Source: Corynebacterium lujinxingii (GTDB taxonomy: Bacteria > Actinomycetota > Actinomycetes > Mycobacteriales > Mycobacteriaceae). From it: a stretch of 64,000 nt of DNA. Under the pieces are notes generated by a model. The model was given only the letters and a program-made list of their open reading frames with translations, ran no database searches and was not told the DNA's origin. A program made the position numbers and the translations under genes. The DNA lies in the NCBI RefSeq assembly GCF_014490555.1, contig NZ_CP061032.1, positions 372,001-436,000 on the forward strand, given 5' to 3'. Shown here piece by piece: positions 25,971 through 34,337 of the stretch (position 1 is the first letter of the stretch; every line of letters begins with the position of its first letter).

Positions 25971-26282
25971 ATGACTCAAAAAGGGCTCGACATCGACGTC
26001 GACGCTGTTCGGACGCACTACGTCGACGCCATCGAGGCGTATCGGAGCGCGGTACGTGATTTGGACGCGCGGCGCGTCGAGGTGGCGCCGTCGTCGTTTG
26101 GCGCCGGCTTTACCGACCAGGGCCGCCGCATCGCGGATGCACTCGATGCGCTGCACGTGACGTCGCGGCGGTTTTTGGAGGCGCGCAGTGACAACTGGGA
26201 GCGCGTGCTTTCGCTTGCCGACGACACCGCCGCCGCCGACTCCACAGCCGCCGAAATGCTGGGAGGGGTGGGTGAGCTGTGA
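25971..26282 (+). CDS. Small helical protein, Rv3440c-like, WXG100/EspC-sized
   Basis: 103 residues from ATG 25971, preceded by GGGGGTGGGGGA; a GTG at 25962 sits inside that site. No catalytic motif. Predicted to be two long helices with a break near FGAGFTDQGRRIADALDAL, a layout like EspC and other WXG100-sized type VII proteins, but without a WXG triplet. Its stop overlaps the next start (GTGA). From memory, mycobacteria carry Rv3440c, also about 103 residues, at the same place after glmM. Function unknown; a link to the nearby ESX-4 is inference. Confidence 0.7.
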   Translation: MTQKGLDIDVDAVRTHYVDAIEAYRSAVRDLDARRVEVAPSSFGAGFTDQGRRIADALDALHVTSRRFLEARSDNWERVLSLADDTAAADSTAAEMLGGVGEL

Positions 26283-27253
26283 TCCCCGCAGTGCAAGACA
26301 TCGCTGAGGCCGTAGACGCCGCCCCGGACGTGCCGGAGCGCCAGCGCGACGAGGTCCGCGGGCTGGCCGGGGACCTGATCAAGGAGGCTTCCTGCGTCGA
26401 CGGGCTGGACGTGTCGCTGTTCGCAGAGGCCGGCCTCCAGCTCGGATGCGGGTGCGAGCGGCCGGACACGCCGGCACGCACGTGCTCTGCCGACGACAGC
26501 GCCTGGTTCGACGAGGTGGGTATCCGTTCGCGCGAGCAGCGCGACGAGACGCGGGAGACCGAGTTCTTCGAGCAGGTCGCGCAGGTCGGTCAACGCATCG
26601 GCGAGTGCTCGAGTGCGATTGAACAGGTGGTGCACTCGGCGGAGATGGCGGTCGGCGCGGTGCTCGAGCCGGCGCAGCGCATGTTCGACCTTGCGCAGCG
26701 CTGCGGCATCAAGCAGCTCATTGAGCCGGCCGTGGAGGTCATCATCGAGGCGCTGCGGTGCGCGAAGCAGACCACCACCGACCGCAACAGTGTGATCGCT
26801 AACTGCTTGGATGTCGTCGCGGAGTGCGCCGGGGAAGCGTCAGCACCCCAGCCCGCGCCGCCGGTGGAGATCGACCGGGCGAAGGTCGCAAGCTCGTCGG
26901 TGGGCACCGCCGCGGCCGGACTGAATCTCTCGGTCGACGTGGGGTTGAAGTTAGGCCTTGACCTGGACGTGGCGCTGGATTGCGATGCGGTGGGGGCCGA
27001 ACAGGAGTGCCCGCCACCGGCACCAGAGCCAGAACCGGCACCGGAACCTGCGTCCGCACCTGAGACGCCGACTGGCGACGGCGTGATCGCCCCGCCGCCG
27101 GAACTGTCGCAGGTGGAGGAGCCTGCACCGCCGCCGAAGAAGTTGCAGAACCTAGATACCCAGGCGGCGTCGATCGGCGGGGACGATCCAGTTGCGGGCG
27201 ACGGCGTGGCGGGGCAAGATCCCTGGGGGATAAAGAAAACGGGGGAGTGGTAA
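26279..27253 (+). CDS. Ala/Pro-rich protein of unknown function (Rv3439c-like position)
   Basis: 324 residues from GTG 26279, translationally coupled to the preceding gene by a GTGA overlap. The N-terminal ~185 residues are helical and contain about ten cysteines (QLGCGCERP, ARTCSADD, QRCGIKQ, EALRCAK, ANCLDVVAECAG), unusual for a cytosolic corynebacterial protein. A Val/Leu/Asp stretch follows (LNLSVDVGLKLGLDLDVALD), then a Pro/Glu-rich linker and a Gly/Asp-rich tail. No signal peptide or membrane segment. It resembles in composition the Ala/Pro-rich Rv3439c next to mycobacterial glmM. I do not recognise a domain. Confidence 0.65.
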   Translation: MIPAVQDIAEAVDAAPDVPERQRDEVRGLAGDLIKEASCVDGLDVSLFAEAGLQLGCGCERPDTPARTCSADDSAWFDEVGIRSREQRDETRETEFFEQVAQVGQRIGECSSAIEQVVHSAEMAVGAVLEPAQRMFDLAQRCGIKQLIEPAVEVIIEALRCAKQTTTDRNSVIANCLDVVAECAGEASAPQPAPPVEIDRAKVASSSVGTAAAGLNLSVDVGLKLGLDLDVALDCDAVGAEQECPPPAPEPEPAPEPASAPETPTGDGVIAPPPELSQVEEPAPPPKKLQNLDTQAASIGGDDPVAGDGVAGQDPWGIKKTGEW

Positions 27254-27256
27254 GCG

Positions 27257-27535
27257 ATGGATTTTGAAGAATTCGTCATCCAGTACCAGCGCAGGACCGA
27301 AAAACGCATGGCCGATTTCGAGGCCATGATGCGCGAAACGCAGGTGAAGATGGAAAAGGCGGCGCAGCATCACGCCCGCGCACGCGAGACGTTGGAGCGG
27401 CCAAAGCCGGTCGCGCCGCGCGGGGACTACACGTTGGAGCGCTCGCGGGTGTCCGCCGCCCAGCGCGCGAAGCGGGCCCAGGTGCGCGCCGTGCTGCAAA
27501 GCCGCGCCCGCGGGACGCAGGCGGAGGAAGCCTAG
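27257..27535 (+). CDS. Small coiled-coil protein, third gene of the trio
   Basis: 92 residues starting MDFEEFVIQYQRRTEKRM, 3 nt after the previous stop. Almost entirely charged helix with heptad-like spacing (MADFEAMMRETQVKMEKAAQHHARARETLE), then a basic Arg/Ala tail. It may pair with or chaperone the upstream products. No recognised family. Its end overlaps the convergent hydrolase-fold gene by 4 nt. Confidence 0.6.
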   Translation: MDFEEFVIQYQRRTEKRMADFEAMMRETQVKMEKAAQHHARARETLERPKPVAPRGDYTLERSRVSAAQRAKRAQVRAVLQSRARGTQAEEA

Positions 27536-28386
27536 AACAGGGAGAAGCCGGCGTTGTCGCGGGTCAGTCCGGCGGCCTTGACCAGCTTCTCGCCGGACAG
27601 GGATTCCACGCCGGAGCCTGCGGCCTCGGGGTCGGTGTAGCCGGCGTAGGTGTTGTCGTCGTCAAGCACCGCGAGCAGGTAGCCCACGAGCAGGCCGCGG
27701 ACGGTCTCTTGCAGGGCGCGGTCGGACTTGCCCAGGCCGAGGACGCGCTTGATCATGCCGTCTTCGGAGAAGCTTTGCTGGTCGCCCTTTTTCGGTGCGC
27801 GGTAGACCACGTCGCCAGCCCAGTTGTAGGCGAGCTTTGCCGGGTTGCCCGGGTCGAACAGCGCGTCGCCGTCCTCGCCGGGGCCGACGACCATGCCGGG
27901 GATGAACAGGGTGCGCGCGGCCTCCACAGCGGACGGGGCGACGTTGGCCGGGTACACGGACGCCACGGTCTTGACCTTCTCGTTGTCCACCGCGGCGAGC
28001 GCTGCCGCGCCGCCGCCCATGCCGTGGCCGACGATGCCGAGCTTGCTCGGGGCGACCGAGATGTTGCCGTTGCCCAAACGCACGCCGGCGAGGATCTGCA
28101 GGCTGGTCTCTAAATCGGCCGCGAAGCCCCGGTGGTCCGGGCGGAAGCCGGTTTCGGTGTCCGGCGCGGCCACGGCGATGCCCCAGCTGGCCAGGTGGCG
28201 CAGGGTGCCGTGGTAGTCGTCGACCTTTTTCATCCAGTCGTGGCCGAAGGCGATGCCAGGCAGGTTTTTGCCCTCGGCGGGGGTGTACACCTTGCCGGGC
28301 AGGCCGGTGTAGCCCAAGTCGCCTTCGAGGACGCGGTGCGGGCCGCGCTTGGACAGGTCGGAAAGTTTCTTTAGCTTCGCAGACAC
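27532..28386 (-). CDS. Alpha/beta-hydrolase-fold protein lacking the nucleophile serine
   Basis: 284 residues, similar to dienelactone-hydrolase-like and triacylglycerol-lipase-like proteins of Corynebacterium. The oxyanion region GIAFGHDWMKKVDDYHG and the nucleophile-elbow region KLGIVGHGMGGGAAALAA are present. The elbow reads G-H-G-M-G, so the usual Ser (or Cys) of G-x-S-x-G is Gly. The protein is likely cytosolic, with no signal peptide. It may be a non-catalytic member or use another residue. From memory Rv3438 in mycobacteria is the convergent neighbour of the same trio. Confidence 0.75.
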   Translation of the reverse strand: MSAKLKKLSDLSKRGPHRVLEGDLGYTGLPGKVYTPAEGKNLPGIAFGHDWMKKVDDYHGTLRHLASWGIAVAAPDTETGFRPDHRGFAADLETSLQILAGVRLGNGNISVAPSKLGIVGHGMGGGAAALAAVDNEKVKTVASVYPANVAPSAVEAARTLFIPGMVVGPGEDGDALFDPGNPAKLAYNWAGDVVYRAPKKGDQQSFSEDGMIKRVLGLGKSDRALQETVRGLLVGYLLAVLDDDNTYAGYTDPEAAGSGVESLSGEKLVKAAGLTRDNAGFSLF

Positions 28387-28464
28387 GCCGACGATCCTAC
28401 TGTATTTGCGCGTTGGACTATCGTGAGTCCGTCATTGCACGCGACGACGGTTAAGGAGGCGGCG

Positions 28465-29124
28465 ATGGGCGGTGCGTTGCAGCTCGCGTTCGTCGATTCG
28501 GTGAACCTTCTGCTCATCGGCGTCATCGTGGCGGTCGGCGTCGCCGTGCCGCGCGGCAGCGGCCGCTACGGCAAGACCACCGCGCTGCTCATCGCCGGCG
28601 ACTGGCTTGGCGTGGCTGGTCTTGCGCTGCTCATGCTCGTCATTTTCGACGGCCTGGGCGAGGCGGTCGAGCGCTTTGTCAACGGCCCCATCTTCGGCGT
28701 GCTGCTCATCGCAACCGGCGTGCTCACGGCGGTGCTCGCCATGCGCGGCGGCGACAACCAGGCCCTGACTCAGCGCATCATGCGGCAGTTGAACACCCCA
28801 GGACCACTGACGGTTGTGACCGGCCTTGTGCTGGGGCTTGTGCAGTCGGCGACGTCGGCGCCGTTTTACGGCGGGCTCGCCCTGCTGTCGGCATCCGGGG
28901 TGGAGCAGTCGGTGCGCTACGCGGCGATTCCGCTCTACGCCTCGGTCGCACTGTCGCTGCCGACACTGTGTGCGTTTTTGGTCGCCCTCGTGCGCGCGAA
29001 ACCGAACAGTGCGGCCGGCCGCGGCTTCGCGTGGGCGCGGGAGCACCCGCAGCAGGTCACCGCGGCGGCCACGTGGGCGGTGGCGGCGCTGCTGACGGTC
29101 CTTGGTGTCATCCACCTGATCTAG
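28465..29124 (+). CDS. Polytopic membrane protein of unknown function
   Basis: 219 residues from ATG 28465, set by AAGGAGG at 28453-28459 with 5-nt spacing; the GTG at 28423 lacks a site. Five or six membrane segments (VDSVNLLLIGVIVAVGVAVP, LLIAGDWLGVAGLALLMLVIF, GPIFGVLLIATGVLTAVLA and so on). The overall shape resembles small LysE/GAP-type exporters, but no signature residue confirms this. It lies between the hydrolase-fold gene and alr. Confidence 0.6.
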   Translation: MGGALQLAFVDSVNLLLIGVIVAVGVAVPRGSGRYGKTTALLIAGDWLGVAGLALLMLVIFDGLGEAVERFVNGPIFGVLLIATGVLTAVLAMRGGDNQALTQRIMRQLNTPGPLTVVTGLVLGLVQSATSAPFYGGLALLSASGVEQSVRYAAIPLYASVALSLPTLCAFLVALVRAKPNSAAGRGFAWAREHPQQVTAAATWAVAALLTVLGVIHLI

Positions 29125-29130
29125 GTCGTG

Positions 29131-29136
29131 CACAAT
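29131..29136 (+). promoter_or_regulatory. -10 element for leaderless alr
   Basis: CACAAT ends 6 nt before ATG 29143; no ribosome binding site is present. Confidence 0.4.
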
Positions 29137-29142
29137 AGGGCC

Positions 29143-30231
29143 ATGTTTCCACTGCGCACCACGATTGACCTCGGCGCGATCGCGCACAACACCCGTTTAC
29201 TCGCCGAGCAGGCCGGCGATGCGACACTGATGTGCGTGATCAAGGCCGACGCGTACAACCACGGCGTGGAGCGCTGCGTGCCCGTGATGGAATCCAACGG
29301 CGCCGACGCGTTTGGCGTGGCCACCCTCGGCGAGGCCCGCCGCATCCGCGAGCTCACCGACAAGCCGGTGCTCGCCTGGCTGTGGAGTATCGGCGAGGAG
29401 ATCCCGGACGGCATCCACGTGGGCGTTCCCACCACCGAGCACTTGCAGGTGCTTATCGACGACCCCACGCCCCGCACCGTCTACCTCATGGTGGATACCG
29501 GCATGCACCGCTCCGGCATCGACGAGGCGCAATGGGCCGATGCTTTTCGACGAGCCCGCGAGGCCGAACAGCGCGGTCAGATCGAAGTCGCCGGCCTGAT
29601 GAGCCACCTGGCCTGCGCCGACAACCCGCTCGACCCGTACACCGACGCGCAGGCGGACGCGTTCCGCCGGGCGATCGCCGCCGCCCGCAAGGCAGGGCTT
29701 GCGGTGCCCTGCAACCACATCGCCAACTCACCGGCCACCTGGACGCGCGAGGACCTGCACTTTGACATGGTCCGTCCCGGGGTGAGCCTGTACGGCCTAG
29801 AGCCGGTCGGGGGCCTGGAACACGGACTCAAACCCGCGATGACGTGGACCGGTCAAGTCGTTGCGGTCAAACCGATGAAGCAGGGCGAGCCGACAAGTTA
29901 CGCCCGCACCTGGGAGGCGCCCGAGGACGGCTTTACCGCGGTGGTGCCGGTGGGCTACGCCGACGGGGTGCACCGCAGCTGGCAGGGCGCGCTCGAGATC
30001 ACCATCGGCGACCAGACGTATCAGCAGGTGGGGCGTGTGAGTATGGACCAGATCGTGATCTGGCTCGGCGACAACGCCGCTGGCGTCAAGGCCGGCGACG
30101 AGGCCATCATCTTCGGCGCTGGCGGCCGCAGCGCGACCGACCTGGCGAAGGCCGCCGGCACCATCAACTACGAGGTGGTCTGCGCGCCGGGCGGGCGCAC
30201 CCACCGCACCTACACGGGGGAGGAGAGCTAG
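29143..30231 (+). CDS. alr: Alanine racemase
   Basis: 362 residues from ATG 29143; a GTG at 29128 would start upstream of the -10. Converts L-Ala to D-Ala for peptidoglycan, using PLP. The PLP lysine is in VIKADAYNHG near residue 34, and the second-domain Tyr in VVPVGYADGVHRS is intact. First of the alr-tsaE group; the stop is immediately followed by the tsaE GTG. Confidence 0.97.
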   Translation: MFPLRTTIDLGAIAHNTRLLAEQAGDATLMCVIKADAYNHGVERCVPVMESNGADAFGVATLGEARRIRELTDKPVLAWLWSIGEEIPDGIHVGVPTTEHLQVLIDDPTPRTVYLMVDTGMHRSGIDEAQWADAFRRAREAEQRGQIEVAGLMSHLACADNPLDPYTDAQADAFRRAIAAARKAGLAVPCNHIANSPATWTREDLHFDMVRPGVSLYGLEPVGGLEHGLKPAMTWTGQVVAVKPMKQGEPTSYARTWEAPEDGFTAVVPVGYADGVHRSWQGALEITIGDQTYQQVGRVSMDQIVIWLGDNAAGVKAGDEAIIFGAGGRSATDLAKAAGTINYEVVCAPGGRTHRTYTGEES

Positions 30232-30699
30232 GTGAAAGACACGGTTGCGCGTGAAGGTCGGCGGGTGTGTGAGGGGGTCGTCGATACGCAAGAGCTCGGC
30301 GCAGAGCTGGGGGCGGCGTTTGAAGCGGGTGACGTGGTGATCCTGGACGGCCCGCTCGGCGCAGGGAAAACCACGTTCACCCAGGGCGTCGCGCGCGGAA
30401 TGCAGGTCAAAGGCCGGGTGACCAGCCCGACGTTTGTCATCGCGCGCCAGCACGCCTCCACCGTCGGCGGCCCAGCGCTTGTGCACGTCGACGCCTACCG
30501 GCTTGGCGACGACCCGCTCGGCGAACTCGACGCGCTCGACCTGGATACGGACTTGGAGGACGCGGTCGTCGTCGCGGAGTGGGGTGAGGGTCTGATGGAG
30601 CAGTTGGGCGGCAGTCACATCCTGATCACGTTGGACCGAGAAACGCTCGCGGCAACGGAGGGGCGCATTATCTCCTGGCGTGTCGTGGACGGGATGTAG
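30232..30699 (+). CDS. tsaE: tRNA t6A biosynthesis ATPase TsaE
   Basis: 155 residues from GTG 30232, preceded by GGGGGAGGAGAG inside alr. TsaE is the P-loop ATPase that supports TsaB-TsaD in making N6-threonylcarbamoyladenosine at tRNA position 37. Walker A GPLGAGKTTFT is at about residues 40-50, and the conserved VTSPTFVIA and HVDAYRL segments follow. Grouped here with tsaB, rimI and tsaD. Confidence 0.95.
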   Translation: MKDTVAREGRRVCEGVVDTQELGAELGAAFEAGDVVILDGPLGAGKTTFTQGVARGMQVKGRVTSPTFVIARQHASTVGGPALVHVDAYRLGDDPLGELDALDLDTDLEDAVVVAEWGEGLMEQLGGSHILITLDRETLAATEGRIISWRVVDGM

Positions 30700-30709
30700 G
30701 CTTAACCGC

Positions 30710-31213
30710 ATGCTGAAGACGACAAGCAAAGCCCGTGGTTGGATCATTCTCGCGGCGGTGTTGTGGTTGGTCATCCTCGCCGCCATCATCTTCATTCCGC
30801 TCTCCCGTGGTTCTGAGGCGTACAACGAGGTCAAGCCGACGAACTCGCTGACGAAGTCGCTGCTGCAGACCCGCCCCGGCGGCGACGCGGTGGCAGCGCA
30901 GTTGGTGGACCCGGCGAAGGTGTACGACCCGGAGGCCTACCTCGGCTACACCACCCTGTGCCCTGGTGAGCCGGCCGAGTTGGTGGACGCGAAGAAGCAG
31001 GCCTTCGAGCTTGCCGACGAGGACGTGAACCTCGACGGCGAATTGGGCTACGTCCTGCTCATCCCGGCACAGGGCGACGCCGCCACCATCGACCCGGTCG
31101 ACCTGGACAAGGTGGATATCTGCACCGTGCCGCAGTCGGAGACGTTCCCGCTGAACACGGCGATGCCGTTCCACGTCGACCAGGGCCGCTGGGTGCTTGG
31201 GATGGGCCAGTAA
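30710..31213 (+). CDS. Small membrane-anchored protein of unknown function
   Basis: 167 residues from ATG 30710; TAGGCT ends 7 nt upstream, suggesting a leaderless transcript internal to the t6A gene group. One N-terminal membrane segment (GWIILAAVLWLVILAAIIFIP) with positive residues before it, so the rest is outside the membrane. The outer domain has two Cys (TTLCPGEP and VDICTVPQ) that could form a disulfide. It ends one base into tsaB. No family recognised. Confidence 0.65.
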   Translation: MLKTTSKARGWIILAAVLWLVILAAIIFIPLSRGSEAYNEVKPTNSLTKSLLQTRPGGDAVAAQLVDPAKVYDPEAYLGYTTLCPGEPAELVDAKKQAFELADEDVNLDGELGYVLLIPAQGDAATIDPVDLDKVDICTVPQSETFPLNTAMPFHVDQGRWVLGMGQ

Positions 31214-31845
31214 TGCTTGTCCTCGCCATCGACACGGCGACCACTGACCTGGTCGCCGGCGTCGTGGACACCGCCACTGGTGACACGCTCGCCGAGGCAG
31301 TCACGGCGACCCGCGCGCACAACGAGCAGTTGGTGCCCACGGTGCAGTCGCTTCTCGACGACACCGGCCGCACCTTCGCTGACCTCGGCGCGATCGTCGT
31401 CGGTTGCGGGCCCGGGCCGTTTACGGGCCTGCGCGTCGGTATGGCCACCGCGTCCGCGCTCGGCCAGGCGCTTTCCATCCCGGTGCACGGGGTGTGCACC
31501 CACGACGCGGTGGGCGCAGGCCTTGCCGGGGACGCGCTCGTGGTCACGGATGCGCGCCGCCGCGAGGTGTACTGGGCGCGCTACACCGACGGCGCCCGTG
31601 TTGCCGGGCCTGAGGTGTGCAAGCCGGCGGACCTGCCGGTAGATGCGGTCGACGTGCTGAGTGTGCCCGACAACATCGAGGTCGCGGTCGACGCCGCTGA
31701 GAGCACCTACCAGGCGCCGCAGCCTGCGGGACTGGTGGCCGTAGCGCGCCTCGACCAGGCACCGGAGCCACTCGTGCCGTTGTATCTGCGCCGCCCGGAT
31801 GCGGTGCCGCCGAAGCAGGCGCCGAAGTCGCCCGCGCTGCCATGA
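31213..31845 (+). CDS. tsaB: tRNA t6A biosynthesis protein TsaB
   Basis: 210 residues. TsaB is an inactive ASKHA-fold paralogue that dimerises with TsaD. It starts MLVLAIDTATTDLVAGVVD and has VVGCGPGPFTGLRVGMATA, the family signature. The start overlaps the preceding stop (TAATG) and the end overlaps rimI (ATGA), so tsaB-rimI-tsaD are tightly coupled. Confidence 0.95.
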   Translation: MLVLAIDTATTDLVAGVVDTATGDTLAEAVTATRAHNEQLVPTVQSLLDDTGRTFADLGAIVVGCGPGPFTGLRVGMATASALGQALSIPVHGVCTHDAVGAGLAGDALVVTDARRREVYWARYTDGARVAGPEVCKPADLPVDAVDVLSVPDNIEVAVDAAESTYQAPQPAGLVAVARLDQAPEPLVPLYLRRPDAVPPKQAPKSPALP

Positions 31846-32318
31846 CGGCGTTTCGGGAACTCACGCTTGCCGACGCCCCCGCGGCCGCCGCGATCGAAGC
31901 CGTCTTATTCGCCGGCGACAGCCCGTGGTCCGAGGCCGCGTTCCGTTCCGAGATCGGCGCGCCCTACACGTTTTACCTCGGCGCGTTCGACGGCGCGAAC
32001 ATGCTCGGGTACGCGGGCCTTGCCGTGCTGGGCCCGCGCGACGACCCCGAGTTCGAGGTCCACACCATCGGTGTTGCGCCCGCACAGCAGGGCAGGGGAC
32101 TCGGCCGCGCGCTGATGGACCAGATGATGCATACCGCGGACCTGCTCGACGGGCCGGTGTATCTCGAGGTGCGCGTGGATAACGCCGCTGCGATCGCGTT
32201 GTACGAGGACTTCGGGTTTTTCACCGCCGGTGTGCGCAAGAACTACTATCAGGCCTCCGGGATGGACGCGTACACGATGACGCGCCCGCGCAAGAGCGAA
32301 AGGACTGCAGAGCAATGA
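31842..32318 (+). CDS. rimI: Ribosomal protein S18-alanine N-acetyltransferase-like GNAT
   Basis: 158 residues, a GNAT fold. Acetyl-CoA pyrophosphate loop: VAPAQQGRGLGRALMDQMM (Q/R-x-x-G-x-G/A). The substrate strand EVRVDNAAAIALYEDFGFF and the closing NYYQASGMDAYTMTR match RimI. Assignment as RimI rests on homology plus its place between tsaB and tsaD, which is conserved; the true substrate in this organism is not known. Confidence 0.9.
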   Translation: MTAFRELTLADAPAAAAIEAVLFAGDSPWSEAAFRSEIGAPYTFYLGAFDGANMLGYAGLAVLGPRDDPEFEVHTIGVAPAQQGRGLGRALMDQMMHTADLLDGPVYLEVRVDNAAAIALYEDFGFFTAGVRKNYYQASGMDAYTMTRPRKSERTAEQ

Positions 32319-33358
32319 TCGTCTTAGGCGTTGAGTCCTCGTGCGACGAAACCGGCGTGGGCATTATCGAGCTTCACGAAGACGGCACGATGGACATCCT
32401 CGCCGATGTCGTCGCCTCCTCCATGGAGCAGCACGCCCGCTTCGGCGGCGTGGTGCCGGAGATCGCCTCGCGCGCGCACCTGGAGTCGATGCCGCAGGTG
32501 ATGGAGAAGGCGCTGGCGGATGCGGGGATTGAGAAGCCGGACGCCGTCGCGGCCACGATCGGGCCGGGCCTGGCGGGCGCACTGCTCGTCGGCGCCTCGG
32601 CGGCGAAGGCGTATGCCGCGGCTTGGGGCGTGCCGTTTTACGGCGTGAACCACTTGGGCGGGCATGTCGCGGTGGCGAACCTCGACGGCGACCCGCTGCC
32701 GCACTCCATCGCGCTGCTGGTCTCCGGCGGGCACACCCAGATCCTCGAGGTCGATGCCGTGGGCAAACCGATGAAGGAACTGGGCACCACGCTTGACGAC
32801 GCCGCCGGCGAGGCCTACGACAAAGTCGCCCGTCTGCTCGGGTTGGGGTATCCGGGTGGGCCGGTCGTCGATAAGCTAGCGGCGCAGGGGAACCCTCAGG
32901 CCGTGCGTTTCCCACGGGCCCTGTCGCGCGCGGAGGACCTGCGCGGCGAGCACCGCTACAACTTCTCGTTTTCGGGCTTAAAAACCGCGGTCGCGCGCCA
33001 CGTCGAAGCCGCCGAGCGCGACGGCCGCGTGATCTCGCTGGAGAACGTGTGCGCCTCGTTCCAGGAGGCGGTCTGCGACGTGCTCACCGCGAAAGCGGTC
33101 ATGGCCTGCGAAGACACCGGCGCGAACACGCTGCTGCTCGGCGGTGGTGTGGCAGCGAACAGCCGGTTGCGCGATTTGGCGCAACAGCGTTGCGACGAGC
33201 GCGGCATCGAACTGCGCGTACCCCGGTTCAACCTCTGCACCGACAACGGGGTGATGATCGCAGCGCTTGCCGGCCAGTTGATTCATGAGGGCGCGCAGCC
33301 GTCCGGATTCGGCGCCGCCACGGACACCTCGCTGGAGGTCGAGGTTCCGCTGGTCTGA
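32315..33358 (+). CDS. tsaD: tRNA N6-adenosine threonylcarbamoyltransferase TsaD
   Basis: 347 residues. TsaD transfers threonylcarbamoyl to A37 of ANN-decoding tRNAs. It starts IVLGVESSCDETGVGI. The metal ligands are His113 and His117 in VNHLGGHVA, plus the Asp of LCTDNGVMIA near the C-terminus; the nucleotide-binding LLLGGGVAANSRLR is intact. Coupled to rimI by ATGA. Confidence 0.97.
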   Translation: MIVLGVESSCDETGVGIIELHEDGTMDILADVVASSMEQHARFGGVVPEIASRAHLESMPQVMEKALADAGIEKPDAVAATIGPGLAGALLVGASAAKAYAAAWGVPFYGVNHLGGHVAVANLDGDPLPHSIALLVSGGHTQILEVDAVGKPMKELGTTLDDAAGEAYDKVARLLGLGYPGGPVVDKLAAQGNPQAVRFPRALSRAEDLRGEHRYNFSFSGLKTAVARHVEAAERDGRVISLENVCASFQEAVCDVLTAKAVMACEDTGANTLLLGGGVAANSRLRDLAQQRCDERGIELRVPRFNLCTDNGVMIAALAGQLIHEGAQPSGFGAATDTSLEVEVPLV

Positions 33359-33433
33359 TTCGCTCGGCGCGCGGGAACGCGTGGTTGCGGATACATTGAG
33401 CACCGGTAATCCGCCGTGATGAAAGGAACCTAC

Positions 33434-33886
33434 GTGACCACCGAGCAGTTCAACCAAGATCAGGCCGACCGCGAGCGTTTCGGGTTCCTGGTCAACCCGG
33501 ATCTGTCGTACAAGCGCATCGTGTTCGACGAGAACTCCGCCCGCGAATTGCTGGGCGGGGTGGCCGACGATGTCGTCGACGTCGCTTTCGATCAGGAGGG
33601 CAACCGCTTCCACGCCATCTTCCGCCCGGACGCGCTGGAGCAGGGCGAGGAGCCGAACCCGGTGGCATCGTTGGCGCGCAACACTGCGGAGACCGACAAC
33701 CCGGAGTTCCTCACCGATCCGACGCGCGCGATTTCCGGCCCGGTCATTTTCGCCTCCCGTGAGGGCCACAGTGTCGACGAGCGCACCATCGACGCCGTTA
33801 TCCAGGCCATTCGCGCCGTGGAGAACTACCGCACGGACAACGCCGAGGAGTTCGAACTGTGGCGTAACGCGGTGAAAAACCGTTAA
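33434..33886 (+). CDS. Conserved hypothetical protein between tsaD and groES
   Basis: 150 residues from GTG 33434, chosen because AAAGGA (33422-33427) lies 6 nt upstream; GTG 33416 and ATG 33419 overlap that site. Soluble, acidic, with no signal peptide. Features are FGFLVNPDLSYKRIVFDENSARELLGG near the N-terminus, a central FHAIFRPDALEQGEEPNPVASLARN, and a helical C-terminus. No domain recognised. TACATT at 33392-33397 is a weak -10. Confidence 0.65.
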   Translation: MTTEQFNQDQADRERFGFLVNPDLSYKRIVFDENSARELLGGVADDVVDVAFDQEGNRFHAIFRPDALEQGEEPNPVASLARNTAETDNPEFLTDPTRAISGPVIFASREGHSVDERTIDAVIQAIRAVENYRTDNAEEFELWRNAVKNR

Positions 33887-33906
33887 ACCGCGCCCTTGTT
33901 GTTGAC

Positions 33907-33931
33907 TGGCACTCTCGGGGGTAGAGTGCCA
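33907..33931. promoter_or_regulatory. CIRCE operator (HrcA site) upstream of groES
   Basis: TGGCACTC-N9-GAGTGCCA, a perfect 8-bp inverted repeat with the canonical 9-nt spacer; the consensus is TTAGCACTC-N9-GAGTGCTAA. TTGACT at 33902-33907 immediately before it is a plausible -35, so HrcA would cover the promoter. About 100 nt before groES. Confidence 0.93.
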
Positions 33932-34029
33932 AAGCAGGTTGTGTGAAGCACAGTTGTTCACCCGCGACGACGGCTGCGCCTCTTCAGACCTGAACTGTTG
34001 AATCATTCACCAATGAAAGGTTTTTGATC

Positions 34030-34329
34030 ATGGCAAACGTCAACATCAAGCCGCTGGAGGACAAGGTCCTCGTCCAGATCGCCGAGGCTGAGACCACCAC
34101 CGCCTCCGGCCTGGTTATCCCGGATTCTGCCGCTGAGAAGCCGCAGGAGGCCGTCGTCATCGCTGTCGGCCCGGGCCGCCTGGACGACAACGGCAACCGT
34201 GTCGCCGTGGACGTCAAGGAGGGCGACACCGTCATCTTCTCCAAGTACGGCGGCACCGAGCTGAAGTACAGCGGCGAGGAGTACCTGCTGCTGTCCGCTC
34301 GTGACCTGCTGGCCGTCGTCGAGAAGTAA
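34030..34329 (+). CDS. groES: Co-chaperonin GroES
   Basis: 99 residues from ATG 34030 (MANVNIKPLEDKVLVQ); the in-frame codon at 34024 adds two residues only. AAAGG (34017-34021) is the likely ribosome binding site. GroES caps GroEL. The mobile loop AEAETTTASGLVIPDSAAEKPQE is clear. Heat regulation through the CIRCE element upstream. Eight bases precede groEL. Confidence 0.98.
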   Translation: MANVNIKPLEDKVLVQIAEAETTTASGLVIPDSAAEKPQEAVVIAVGPGRLDDNGNRVAVDVKEGDTVIFSKYGGTELKYSGEEYLLLSARDLLAVVEK

Positions 34330-34337
34330 GCACCGCT

